This document shows, one piece after another, positions 9,060-17,610 of a stretch of DNA of 64,000 nucleotides. Location: NCBI RefSeq assembly GCF_025813715.1, contig NZ_CP107532.1:2170001-2234000 (forward strand). Reading direction: 5' to 3'. This DNA is from Methylobacterium sp. FF17 (lineage in GTDB: Bacteria; Pseudomonadota; Alphaproteobacteria; Rhizobiales; Beijerinckiaceae). Under the pieces are notes generated by a model that saw only the letters and a list, made by a program, of their open reading frames with translations, was not told the DNA's origin and did no database searches. The position numbers and the translations under genes are program-made. Position 1 is the stretch's first letter. Each line of letters opens with the position of its first letter.

Positions 9060-9761
9060 TCAGGCGTAGATCGCCCCAGGGACGCTGTCCGGAAGATCGA
9101 GGAACGTGCGAAACCTCAGCGTGCCGAACAGCCACCGGTCCTCCTGGCGGACCAGGTAAGGGGCAAACCCGGCCTTCTCGCATCCCCGCAGCGACGGGAT
9201 GTTGTTGCTGTCCACGAAGGTCACGACGTACCGGCACTGGAGCGCGGCGGCCCGTTCGGCGATCTGCGCCATGGCGGCCGGCATGATGCCGTTGCCGCGA
9301 TAGGCGGGCGGTGTGTACGCGTTCTCCAGCAAGGCCTCGTTTCGGGCAAGGACCGGAAACCAGGTCTTGGGAAAGAACGCCTGGATCTTCGCGTTCTGGT
9401 CCGGTCCCATCAGCCACTGGAAGTAGCAGGGCTGGCTACTGCGTTGATCGACGGCCACGTAGCACCGGTCGATCCCGGCTTTGTAATGCGCGTGCCGGGT
9501 CGCGATCTCGATCGTCTCCTTCCTGTTGAGGATCGTGCGATCCTCGGGAAACAGCGCGCCGACATCGTCTTCGGAGAAGGCGCGGGTCGTGATCGGAATC
9601 TTTGCCTTGGGCGCAACGAAGGCGACCTGAAGATCCCGGCGCAGGCCATAGGTAATCCGTCGCTCGTAGATCAGCCCCGCGCATCGCTTCAGGAATTGCT
9701 TGAACTGCCGTTCCCGCAACAGTTCGAGGGCGACCGTGAGGGCATTGGGGACCTTGAACAT
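9060..9761 (-). CDS. GNAT-fold acetyltransferase-like protein
   Basis: Protein of 233 residues with a GNAT-type acyl-CoA-binding segment near residue 150 (YRGNGIMPAAMAQIAERA) followed by VTFVDSNNIPSLRGCEKAGF, the usual beta4-alpha4 pattern. The first 60 residues are basic and alpha-helical with no recognised domain. It faces the GT4 gene convergently and sits beside the polysaccharide genes, so sugar acetylation (for example of an amino-sugar) is a reasonable guess; the acceptor is not visible. The start at 9761 has only a weak Shine-Dalgarno (GAGGTAC). Confidence 0.7.
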   Translation of the reverse strand: MFKVPNALTVALELLRERQFKQFLKRCAGLIYERRITYGLRRDLQVAFVAPKAKIPITTRAFSEDDVGALFPEDRTILNRKETIEIATRHAHYKAGIDRCYVAVDQRSSQPCYFQWLMGPDQNAKIQAFFPKTWFPVLARNEALLENAYTPPAYRGNGIMPAAMAQIAERAAALQCRYVVTFVDSNNIPSLRGCEKAGFAPYLVRQEDRWLFGTLRFRTFLDLPDSVPGAIYA

Positions 9762-10358
9762 CGTACCTCCACATGCGCGGTTGGAAACTCGGACGCCTGT
9801 TCGAATCCTGCCCGCGGAAACAAGACAAGCTCATCGAGATTTCGAGTGATCGAAGCTTCAGCCGAGCGGGCGCGGATCGCGATCCATGCTCCCGCCGGTC
9901 GACTGAAGCGATCATCGTAATATGTAAATCCGATCGGCGCGATTTTTGTTCTGAAGGTATTCGATTTAGCCCGAAATTTATATTCTGAGCGGGGAATAAC
10001 CGCGCTGATTATTCGTTGAGTTATTGCCGTCAACCGGGTCGCACCGCGGCAGAAGGCCTGCTCGGATCGCTCACGACCGTGTGGATCGAACGGCATCGGG
10101 GCGCTCGAACGCACGGTGTCGGATGCCACAGGTCTGCACGCGCATCACGGTCGCGTGAGCGTCCGCGACCAGGAAAGACCAGTCTTCGGCGGTCTCCGGC
10201 GTCTGGCCCGACGGCCTCGAGGCCCGGGGAACTTGCTAAAGGTTATTTGTAGTACTCCGAAATGACCTGGGAGATACACTCCGAAATCCGAACTAACGTA
10301 GGTGAATTAATGCACGGTGCGGGCTTCGTATTCATATGACGTGCAGGAAGAGGAACGC
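9762..10358. other. Gene-free promoter region, AT-rich core
   Basis: Nearly 600 bases without a supportable gene. Bases 9900-10020 are clearly AT-richer than the surroundings, and 10230-10320 again, upstream of the Crp-type gene, with the direct repeats described separately. Promoters for the acetyltransferase (minus) and the Crp regulator (plus) probably lie here. Confidence 0.6.
10254..10287 (+). promoter_or_regulatory. Direct repeat ACTCCGAAAT upstream of Crp-type gene
   Basis: ACTCCGAAAT occurs at 10254-10263 and again at 10278-10287, 24 bases apart, about 72 bases upstream of the regulator start. This is a candidate operator, perhaps for autoregulation, but it is not the classical CRP/FNR palindrome. 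Confidence 0.35.
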
Positions 10359-11108
10359 ATGCCGCATCATCTCATTCGCAAGCTTGAGCACTTCACGAAG
10401 CTCTCGTGCGACGACCGGCAGGTCCTCGGAGCCGTGGCGTCCAAGCGGCGGACATTTGCGGAGCATTCCGACATCATCGAGGAGGGGAACGACCCAAGCC
10501 ATGTCAACCTGATCCTGGAAGGCTGGGCCTGCCGCTACAAGCAGCTCGATGACGGTCGCCGCCAGATCATCTCGTTCTTCGTGCCCGGGGATCTGTGCGA
10601 TACGCACATCTACATTCTGCGTGAGATGGACCATTCCATCGCCGCGCTCACGCCGGTGAAGGTGGCCGAGATCTCGCGGGCGAGCCTCGACCGCCTGATG
10701 GACGAACATTCCCGCGTGACGAAGGCCCTGTGGTGGGACAGCCTCGTGGGGGTGGCCATCCAGCGCGAGTGGACGGTCAATCTCGGCCAGCGCACCGCCA
10801 TCGAGCGCCTGGGCCACCTGTTCTGCGAACTGTTCCTGCGCCTGCGCGGGGTCGGTCTCACCGAGGGCGACAGCTGCGCGCTCCCGCTGACCCAGATGGA
10901 ACTGGCGGACGCGCTCGGCCTCTCGAATGTTCACATCAACCGGACGCTACAGGAACTGCGGCGCGCCGGACTGATCGTGCTGAAAGGCGGCTGCCTGACG
11001 ATCCCGGATCTCGCCGCCCTGCAGAAGGCTTCCCTGTTCAACCCGAACTACTTGCATCTCGACCGCGAGGGCCGCAACCTTGATGCCAACGAACCGGCAT
11101 CCGACTGA
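10359..11108 (+). CDS. Crp/Fnr-family transcriptional regulator
   Basis: DNA-binding regulator of 249 residues. Residues 1-140 are a cyclic-nucleotide-binding-like cupin (EHSDIIEEGNDPSHVNLILEG, then FFVPGDLCDTH). Residues about 155-225 are a Crp-type winged helix with the recognition segment MELADALGLSNVHINRTLQE. The N-terminal cysteine cluster of FNR is absent, so oxygen sensing by an iron-sulfur cluster is unlikely. The ATG at 10359 is chosen for its upstream GGAAGAGGAA. A small HWE kinase gene follows after about 40 bases, probably co-transcribed. Similar alphaproteobacterial regulators act in stress and redox control; the ligand is unknown. Confidence 0.88.
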   Translation: MPHHLIRKLEHFTKLSCDDRQVLGAVASKRRTFAEHSDIIEEGNDPSHVNLILEGWACRYKQLDDGRRQIISFFVPGDLCDTHIYILREMDHSIAALTPVKVAEISRASLDRLMDEHSRVTKALWWDSLVGVAIQREWTVNLGQRTAIERLGHLFCELFLRLRGVGLTEGDSCALPLTQMELADALGLSNVHINRTLQELRRAGLIVLKGGCLTIPDLAALQKASLFNPNYLHLDREGRNLDANEPASD

Positions 11109-11149
11109 GATGTTTCTATCCGGAGGTAGATGGGGGAGCTTTGAGGACG

Positions 11150-11788
11150 ATGGAATCCGACGCGACCGGCGCCGACGCGCAAGCGATCCTGCTGGCCGAG
11201 TTGCAGCACCGGGTCCGTGCCACCCTGGCGACGACCCGGATGATCGCCCGCCGCTCGGCCGAACTCAGCGAGAACCTGGAGGAGTATGCCGCGCATCTCG
11301 ATGGGCGGCTGGCGGCCCTGGCGCGGGTGCAGAACGTGATCCTCCAGAACGTCAGGGCCGGCGTCGATTTCGGTCGCCTCGTCACCGACGAACTCACGAG
11401 TGTCCGCGCCTATCGGGACGGGGGGGCGCGCGTCTCGGGTCCCGATGTGCGGTTGCACCTGCGCGCGGCCGAGCCCTTGGCGCTGGCGCTGCATGAACTG
11501 ACGACGAACGCCCTGAAGTTCGGCGCCCTGTCGGAGGCCGGGGGACGGCTGACGGTGACGTGGCGGATCGAGGAGGGGGATGGCGGCCCTCAACTGACCT
11601 TCGACTGGGTCGAGAGCGGTCAGAACCTCGACACGCAGGCGCCGCGCCGTCGCGGCTTCGGCAGCGTGGTGCTGCTGGAGATGCTGGCGCACAACCTGGA
11701 CGCCGGGGTGAGCCTCAGCTTTGCGGCCGATGGCCTGCACTACCGGCTGGTGCTGCCCCTGACCGAGCGCATGCTGCACGAGGCCTGA
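11150..11788 (+). CDS. Soluble HWE-family sensor histidine kinase, no sensor domain
   Basis: Short kinase of about 212 residues containing only the transmitter. The H-box is ELQHRVRATLATTRMIARRSA, whose His is the expected phosphorylation site; the N-box HELTTNALKFGALS and the W-x-E pattern near TWRIEEG are the hallmarks of the HWE family common in Rhizobiales; a glycine segment RRGFGSVVL closes the ATP site. There is no transmembrane or PAS region, so input must come from a partner. A TTG at 11141 is an alternative start. No cognate receiver is adjacent; the Crp-type gene just upstream is the closest functional neighbour. Confidence 0.8.
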   Translation: MESDATGADAQAILLAELQHRVRATLATTRMIARRSAELSENLEEYAAHLDGRLAALARVQNVILQNVRAGVDFGRLVTDELTSVRAYRDGGARVSGPDVRLHLRAAEPLALALHELTTNALKFGALSEAGGRLTVTWRIEEGDGGPQLTFDWVESGQNLDTQAPRRRGFGSVVLLEMLAHNLDAGVSLSFAADGLHYRLVLPLTERMLHEA

Positions 11789-12132
11789 GGCACGCCGTGC
11801 CTTCATCCAAGATCGGCGATGACCGCGCCGACCTCGCCCGCGCACTGACGGCGCGGTTCTCGCCCTCCTGCTTCTTGGCCGTGTGACCCGGCAGGAGGGC
11901 CCGCGCAGGGGTCGGTTCGGCTTTGCGAGGGCGTTCGAGGTCTCGGAAGGTGTGCAGCCTCATGGTTTCACATGAGCTGTCAGGTCGAATTTCCGAGATC
12001 GTGAAGTGGAAGTTGCACAGGATATAAATTTACAATGCAACCTGTGAGCGCTCCGGATGAGGCGGCAGGTTTAGTTTTTCCATTTGAAAGGGATTTTTGG
12101 AGCGGTTAGCTTGAGCCTCGAAAGAGGTGCTG
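11789..12132. other. Intergenic region with hairpin and AT-rich promoter
   Basis: No gene seen. Bases 11862-11871 pair with 11891-11900 (10 bp, 19-base loop), a possible terminator for the kinase gene. Bases 11970-12110 are AT-rich and likely hold the promoter of the heptose genes. GTTGCACAGG at 12012-12021 and TGCAACCTGTG at 12036-12046 form interleaved inverted repeats, a possible operator. Confidence 0.45.
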
Positions 12133-13602
12133 ATGGAAGCGGGGGAAAGGCTTGTCGGCGCACGTGCCCGTCGCCGCATTCTGGTGGTCGGAGACTGCAT
12201 GCTCGACCGGTACGTCTACGGTCACGCGGGTCGCGTTTCCCCGGAGGCACCCGCGATCGTCCTCGCTGCCCAGGCGCAGGAGCAGATGCCCGGAGGGGCC
12301 GCGAACGTCGCCGTCAATGTTGCGGCCCTCGGTGCCGAATGCGTGCTCGTCGGGCTGGTGGGGGCGGACGAGGAGGCCGATCTCCTGCGGCGGGCCCTGG
12401 CCTCGTGGGAGGGCATCGACACGGTCTTCGCCGCGGACAGGACGCGGCGCACGACGCTGAAGACCCGCTTCGTCAGTCCCCAACATCACACGCACCTGTT
12501 GCGCGTGGATTGGGAGACATCCGAGGCCCCATCCCCTGAAGTGGCCGCGCGGATCACGACGCTCGCGCAAGCCCGCATGGGCGAAGGCGGAATCCTCGTC
12601 CTCTCCGATTACGGCAAGGGTGCGCTCTCGGATCATACGATCCAGGCGTTGATCGAGGCGGCGCGCGGGAGCGGCATGACCGTTCTCGTCGATCCGAAGG
12701 GAAGCCGGTTCGAGCGCTATCGCGGCGCGACGCTCATCACGCCGAACCTGACGGAACTCGGCGCCGCGATCGGAAGGCCCGTGCCGCAGGACGACGGCGC
12801 GGTCGAGGCGGCGGCACGGGAATTGTCGCAGCTCACCGGCATCGCGGAGGTTCTGGTCAAGCGGCACGGGTTCGGCGTTCACCTCGTCCAGTCGGGGCGC
12901 ACGACCCTTCGCCTCCCGGCCCTGGCGCGCTCCGTCAAGGACGTTTCGGGCGCGGGCGATACGATCCTGTCGACCCTCGCGGTCGCCCTGAGCGCGGGCG
13001 CCGGGATCGCGCACGCGGTGCGCTGGGCGAATGCCGCCGCCGCCGTCGTCGTCGCGAAGCAGGGCACGGCCGCGCCGACGCGGCAGGAGGTCGATGAGCT
13101 TCTCGAGGGCGAAGCCCCTTACGCGCCGGCCCGCAAGGTGAGCCCGAACCTCGCCGCGCTCGTGGAACGGGTTCGGGCCTGGAGAGCCGCTGGATTGTCC
13201 GTTGGATTGACCAATGGCTGCTTCGATCTGCTCCATCCGGGGCATGTCGCCCTGCTCACGCAGGCGCGGGGACAGGTGGATCGCCTGATCGTCGCGATGA
13301 ACAGCGACAGCTCGATCCGGACTCTGAAGGGCTCGACGCGGCCCATCATGGATGCCGAGGCCCGCGCCGCGATGCTCACCGCTCTCGAGGCGGTCAGCGC
13401 CCTCGTCCTCTTCGATGAGCCGACCCCGATCGCGATCATCGAGGCGGTCCGGCCGGACGTCCTGTTCAAGGGATCCGATTACGCGATGGACGACGTGGTC
13501 GGACGCCACTGCGTCGAGGCGCATGGGGGGCGGGTCGTGCTGATCGAGCGGCGTGCCGAGATCAGCACGAGCGCCGTGATCCAGCGCATCCTGTCGCGCT
13601 AG
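12133..13602 (+). CDS. hldE: Bifunctional heptose-7-phosphate kinase / heptose-1-phosphate adenylyltransferase
   Basis: Enzyme of 489 residues that phosphorylates D-glycero-D-manno-heptose 7-phosphate at C1 and, after removal of the 7-phosphate, adenylylates it to ADP-heptose. Residues 1-330 are a ribokinase-fold kinase (PGGAANVAVNVAALGAECV; catalytic Asp276 in VSGAGDTIL). Residues about 355-489 are a cytidylyltransferase-fold domain with TNGCFDLLHPGHV (H368-x-G-H371) and late motif VLFKGSDYAMDDVVG. The ATG at 12133 follows GAAAGAGG; a GTG two codons upstream is an alternative. Next is the HAD phosphatase that would act between the two half-reactions. Length is normal for HldE. Confidence 0.93.
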   Translation: MEAGERLVGARARRRILVVGDCMLDRYVYGHAGRVSPEAPAIVLAAQAQEQMPGGAANVAVNVAALGAECVLVGLVGADEEADLLRRALASWEGIDTVFAADRTRRTTLKTRFVSPQHHTHLLRVDWETSEAPSPEVAARITTLAQARMGEGGILVLSDYGKGALSDHTIQALIEAARGSGMTVLVDPKGSRFERYRGATLITPNLTELGAAIGRPVPQDDGAVEAAARELSQLTGIAEVLVKRHGFGVHLVQSGRTTLRLPALARSVKDVSGAGDTILSTLAVALSAGAGIAHAVRWANAAAAVVVAKQGTAAPTRQEVDELLEGEAPYAPARKVSPNLAALVERVRAWRAAGLSVGLTNGCFDLLHPGHVALLTQARGQVDRLIVAMNSDSSIRTLKGSTRPIMDAEARAAMLTALEAVSALVLFDEPTPIAIIEAVRPDVLFKGSDYAMDDVVGRHCVEAHGGRVVLIERRAEISTSAVIQRILSR

Positions 13603-13617
13603 CGGGCGCGCGGCGAC

Positions 13618-14232
13618 GTGATCCTGTCCCCGGCCATCGAGCCGCTCCAGTCCTGCCGGCCGATCCGGCCGATCCCGCCCGGTCGGGCCGCCCTGTTCCT
13701 GGACCGGGACGGCGTGATCATCCGGGACACCGGGTACGTCGCTCAGGTCGCGCAGGTGGATCTCCTGCCCGGGGCGGCCGAGGCCATTCGGAGGATGAAC
13801 GGCGCCTCGTGGCCCGTCGTCGTGGTCTCCAATCAGAGCGGCCTCGGCCGGGGGTATTTCGACCACGCCGCCCTGGAGGCCGTCCAGGCCTGCGTCGAGG
13901 CGCGCCTCGCAGCCCAGGGCGCATGGCTCGACGCGGTTCTGATCTGCGGGGCAGCCCCCTGGGATTCCACGACGGCGTTGTCGTGGCGCAAGCCCAATCC
14001 CGGAATGTTCCTGGCGGCCCGGGACCGGTTCGCCCTCGATCTGGCGAACAGCATCATGGTCGGCGACCGCATCACGGACCTGGTCGCCGCGCGCGATGCG
14101 GGCGTGGCGCGCCGGATCCTGCTGGCCGAGCCGGGCGATGCACTTCCCGAGGCCGCGACCGACGTCGCGCGGGACCTGATCTCCGCCATTCGCGGGATTG
14201 CAGGGCCAGGGCTGGCCTTCGTCCTTGGCTGA
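13618..14232 (+). CDS. HAD-IIIA phosphatase, GmhB-like (heptose bisphosphate 7-phosphatase candidate)
   Basis: Cytosolic HAD phosphatase of 204 residues. The catalytic pair Asp29-x-Asp31 sits in LFLDRDGVIIRDTGYV; motif II is VVVSNQSGLGRGYF; the Lys motif is WRKPNPGMF and the final acidic motif IMVGDRITDLVAA. Gene order after hldE strongly suggests removal of the 7-phosphate of heptose 1,7-bisphosphate. Oddly, the zinc-binding Cys/His loop that precedes RKP in GmhB is missing: only one Cys is present (LICGAAPWDSTTALSW). It may therefore be a zinc-free variant or act on another sugar phosphate. It starts with GTG and its end overlaps the AGE-family gene by 35 bases. Confidence 0.8.
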   Translation: MILSPAIEPLQSCRPIRPIPPGRAALFLDRDGVIIRDTGYVAQVAQVDLLPGAAEAIRRMNGASWPVVVVSNQSGLGRGYFDHAALEAVQACVEARLAAQGAWLDAVLICGAAPWDSTTALSWRKPNPGMFLAARDRFALDLANSIMVGDRITDLVAARDAGVARRILLAEPGDALPEAATDVARDLISAIRGIAGPGLAFVLG

Positions 14233-15460
14233 GCCGGGCCTTGAGGCGCTGACGCGCGTGGTCGAGACCACGGATCGATGGCTGCGCGCGCAGGCCTGGC
14301 CGCTCTGGCTCGAACACGGGGTCGATTGGGACCGGGGCGGCTTTCACGAGCACCTCTGCCCGTCGACCCTGCGGTGCGACGCCCCGTTCCGCCGCCTCAG
14401 GGTGGCGGCGCGCCAGGTCTACGCCTTCAGTCACGCGGCGAGGGCGAGTCTTCCCAAGGCGCACGATGCCGTGGAACTGGGGCTGCGAAGCATCCGCACC
14501 CACTTCGCGCTGTCGGGCGGCCGCTACGCGACGCGCTGCGATGTGCAAGGGACCGTCATCGACGCGCGCGTCGACCTCTACGACCAGGCCTTCGTCCTCC
14601 TGGCGCTGGCCTCGGCCCACGCGCTCCGGCCCTGCCATCGCCTGCGGCACGAGGCGCACGCGCTCGTCCGATTCCTCGACACGTCGCTCCGGCATCCGGG
14701 AGGGTCCGGTTTCCGGGAGGGCTTACCCGACCGGCTTCCGCGCCGGCAGAACCCGCACATGCACCTCCTGGAGGCTTTTCTGGCCGCCGGGGAAAGCTTC
14801 CACGACGACCTGTTCTTCGTGCGCGCCGCCGAAATGGTCGACCTGTTTCTCGATGTCCTGTTTCAGGACGCTGCAGGCGCCCTGCCGGAATCCTTCGACG
14901 CGGCGTGGCGGCCGCTCGCGGAGTCGAAGGTCTTCATCGTCGAGCCCGGCCACCATGCGGAGTGGATCTGGCTCCTCTCCCGCTTCGTCGACCTGACCGG
15001 AGACCGGTCGGGCCGGCGGGCGCGGTGCGATGCGGCGGCGCAGGCGTTGGGGCGCTTCACGCAGCGGTTCGGGGCCGGCCCCTTGTTCGACACGGTGTGG
15101 AGCGACGGGCGCGTGCGGTCCCCCGGACGCAGCCTCTGGCCCCAGGCCGAGGCCCTGAAGGCGGAGGCCTGTCGGGCGGATCGAAGCACGGACGGGTTGC
15201 TGCGCGCGTATGCGAATCTCGGGCGTTTCCTCCTGCCCGAACCGAAGGGGCTCTGGAGGGAGCAGATCGGCCCCGGTCGCGAGGGGCCGAACTCAGTCGC
15301 CCGGGCGAGCAGCCTCTATCACCTCACCGGCGCCATCACCGAGGCGAGCCGGAGGCTGTCGCACGGACATGCGCCCACCGCCGCTCCCGACCGTGCCCCG
15401 CCGGACGGCGGCGAGGAGATCGTCGGCCACCCGCGCGATGACCGGGCCCCAGTCCCCTGA
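14198..15460 (+). CDS. AGE-family sugar isomerase/epimerase
   Basis: (alpha/alpha)6-barrel enzyme of up to 420 residues, related to N-acylglucosamine 2-epimerase and YihS/ManI aldose-ketose isomerases. Family landmarks occur in order: WPLWLEHGVDWDRGGFHE, RQVYAFSHAA, DQAFVLLALA, QNPHMHLLEAFLAA, VEPGHHAEWIWLL with its catalytic-type His, and WPQAEALKAEAC. A TTG at 14198 is the earliest start; an internal GTG near 14257 is also possible. It is translationally linked to the HAD phosphatase and could provide a heptose or hexose isomer. The last 40 residues, after ITEASRRL, have no family resemblance and run antisense to the end of the TPR-glycosyltransferase gene. Confidence 0.85.
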   Translation: MQGQGWPSSLAEPGLEALTRVVETTDRWLRAQAWPLWLEHGVDWDRGGFHEHLCPSTLRCDAPFRRLRVAARQVYAFSHAARASLPKAHDAVELGLRSIRTHFALSGGRYATRCDVQGTVIDARVDLYDQAFVLLALASAHALRPCHRLRHEAHALVRFLDTSLRHPGGSGFREGLPDRLPRRQNPHMHLLEAFLAAGESFHDDLFFVRAAEMVDLFLDVLFQDAAGALPESFDAAWRPLAESKVFIVEPGHHAEWIWLLSRFVDLTGDRSGRRARCDAAAQALGRFTQRFGAGPLFDTVWSDGRVRSPGRSLWPQAEALKAEACRADRSTDGLLRAYANLGRFLLPEPKGLWREQIGPGREGPNSVARASSLYHLTGAITEASRRLSHGHAPTAAPDRAPPDGGEEIVGHPRDDRAPVP

Positions 15461-17251
15461 ACGGGTTTGCCGGTACTCGCGCAAGGTCGGGTACCAGCGA
15501 TTGCATCCTTCGGACCGGCCCCAGCGCCAACAGGTGTCGTGCCGGTTCAGGAGCCAGACCGGCTTTCCGAGCGCCGCCGCCAGATGTGCCACGGCCGTGT
15601 CGACGCTGATCACGAGATCGAGGCCCGTGACGAGGGCCGCCGTGTCGGCCAGATCCGAGAGGTCGGGGGTCGGATCGTAGAGGTCGAGGCCCGCCGGAGT
15701 CTCCCGTAGCCGGGCTTCGCCCAACTGGAGGGAAACCAAGCGTAGGCCCCCGATCCGGCCGAGCGGCGCCAGGACATCCAATGTCAGCGAGCGCCGGGCA
15801 TCCGCTGCCAGCGTCGGATTGCCGGCCCAGACGAGACCGACGCGCAATCCCTCGAAGGCGGTGAGCCGCGCCCGCCAGCGGGCCACGTCATCCGGGTCGG
15901 CGGCGAGATAGGGCGCTCCGTCCCGCCCCGCGGGCTCGGCGTCGCCGAGATGCCGGGGCAGGCTCAGCAGCGGCACCTGATACCGGGCGTGATCGGCCGC
16001 TTGAGCAAGGTCGACCACCTCGACGCTCCGGTCCCGGAAACTCGTCCGCAGGAGTCGGACGAGCGGTGCCTGAACCTGGAGCAGGATGCGGACGCCCGAC
16101 GGCAGGGCACGCAGGTAGCGGACGAACTGCAGGGTATCGCCGAGCCCCTGCTCGGCGTGGACGAGGAGGGGCCCGGTTCCCGGCTCCTGCCCCTGCCAGG
16201 ATGGAACCCGCGCAGGGCTCGCCCGCGACCTCCAGGCTTCCACCCGCCATCGCGCCTCGTACAGGAGCCAGCCTTGCGCGAAGCGTTCCGTCTGCAGGAG
16301 GAGGAACGCGAGGCTGACCTGGGCTTCGGGGTAGTCCGGACGCAGTGCCAGAGCCGCCCGCAGCGCGACCTCCGCCTCTTCGAAGCGGCCGACGTTCCTC
16401 AGGACATCACCCAGCGAGTTGAGCGCTTCGGGGTAGCGGGGGTCCAGGGCGATCGCCCGACGCAGGTGGGCCTCCGCAGGGGCGTAGCGCCCGGCCTCGG
16501 CGGCCAGGATTCCGAGGCCGAGGGCCGGCTGCGGCGCGCCGGGCGCCCGGACGGCGGCGGAGTGCCAGGCCGCCTCCGCCTCGGCGAACCGGCCCGCCGC
16601 GTGGAGGACGCTGCCCTGCTCGATCAGCGCCGCCACGTCGGCGGGGTCGGCGTCGAGGATGCGGCGCAGGATCGCTTCGGCCTCCGCGAGGTGTCCGCAG
16701 TGCCGGTGCCCCTGTGCGAGGGCGACCTGTGCTGCGGCGTCGGCCGGCTGAAGCCGTGCCCATGCCGAGAGGGCCGGAATGGCCTCGGCAAAGCGGCCCT
16801 GCGCGGCGAGCAGAGCGCTCAGGTTCCGATGGGCGGTGGCCGAATCCGGCCGCAGGCGGAGGGCCGTGCGGACGCTGGTCTCGGCCTCGCGCAGATGTCC
16901 GAGGGCACGCTGGGTCACGCCGAGGTTTTCGAGGGCGTCGGGATAGTCTGGCCGAAGCGTCAACGCTCGGCGAAGACTGGTTTCCGCTTCGGCAAAACGC
17001 CCCTGTTCGTGCAGCAGGTTGCCGAGGTTGCTGTGCAGGCTGGCGACCTGGGGCGCGGCGCGCAAGGCCGCCCGCAGGTACGCCTCGGCCTCGGTCCGCT
17101 GGCCCTGCATGGCAAGAGCAACGCCCAGCATCGATAGCATGTCCGGGTCCGATGCCGAGTGGGCCTCGATGATGCGGAGTAAGGCAATGGCCTCCGTCAG
17201 AAGACCCCGGCTCAAAAGCGCGCGAACTTCCCCGATGTGCCGCGGCGACAT
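15293..17251 (-). CDS. TPR protein fused to GT9/heptosyltransferase-like domain
   Basis: Protein of 652 residues. Residues 1-345 are about ten tetratricopeptide repeats (typical unit EAYLRAALRAAPQVASLHSN), a protein-binding scaffold. Residues about 365-620 form a GT-B domain like ADP-heptose:LPS heptosyltransferases: VHAEQGLGDTLQFVRYL, RVGLVWAGNPTL and VISVDTAVAHLAAALGKPVW. The architecture recalls O-GlcNAc transferase (TPR plus glycosyltransferase) and TPR-heptosyltransferases that modify proteins. The ATG at 17251 has AGAGGGA about 8 bases upstream. It converges on, and overlaps by 168 bases, the AGE-family gene of the ADP-heptose operon. Likely role: glycosylation of a protein, possibly the adjacent RTX protease; not proven. 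Confidence 0.85.
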   Translation of the reverse strand: MSPRHIGEVRALLSRGLLTEAIALLRIIEAHSASDPDMLSMLGVALAMQGQRTEAEAYLRAALRAAPQVASLHSNLGNLLHEQGRFAEAETSLRRALTLRPDYPDALENLGVTQRALGHLREAETSVRTALRLRPDSATAHRNLSALLAAQGRFAEAIPALSAWARLQPADAAAQVALAQGHRHCGHLAEAEAILRRILDADPADVAALIEQGSVLHAAGRFAEAEAAWHSAAVRAPGAPQPALGLGILAAEAGRYAPAEAHLRRAIALDPRYPEALNSLGDVLRNVGRFEEAEVALRAALALRPDYPEAQVSLAFLLLQTERFAQGWLLYEARWRVEAWRSRASPARVPSWQGQEPGTGPLLVHAEQGLGDTLQFVRYLRALPSGVRILLQVQAPLVRLLRTSFRDRSVEVVDLAQAADHARYQVPLLSLPRHLGDAEPAGRDGAPYLAADPDDVARWRARLTAFEGLRVGLVWAGNPTLAADARRSLTLDVLAPLGRIGGLRLVSLQLGEARLRETPAGLDLYDPTPDLSDLADTAALVTGLDLVISVDTAVAHLAAALGKPVWLLNRHDTCWRWGRSEGCNRWYPTLREYRQTRSGDWGPVIARVADDLLAAVRRGTVGSGGGRMSVRQPPARLGDGAGEVIEAARPGD

Positions 17252-17610
17252 GCCAATGTCCCTCTGAGATATGCCACGTAGCCTCCCTAACATCTAGGTT
17301 GCTACGAGCGATCGACATACAACCATGTCGGTTTCACTTGCCAGCAAGAAACCTTGAACATACCATGAGCTCATCACGCCTGGGAATTGCCTGGAAGGTC
17401 CGGGCGGCGCGCACCTGCGCGCTTGGCGTCGGGAGCCTTGAAGGTATTCGTTAAGGAAACATCCCTCAGAGATTAAAAGCGCTTGAATTCATTTTCTATA
17501 CGCTAGATGATCTTTCTGCTGAAGTGCGATCCTGTCCTAAGAGGCATTTTTACAATGCTTTACTTAAGAGACGTGGGTATTGCGCGGCATGAACATGGGA
17601 TTGTTCTCTG
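17252..17610. other. Divergent intergenic region, AT-rich
   Basis: About 360 bases between the divergent TPR-glycosyltransferase and RTX protease genes. AT-rich at 17430-17560. No gene seen; promoters for both neighbours are expected here, which would allow joint control. Confidence 0.5.
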
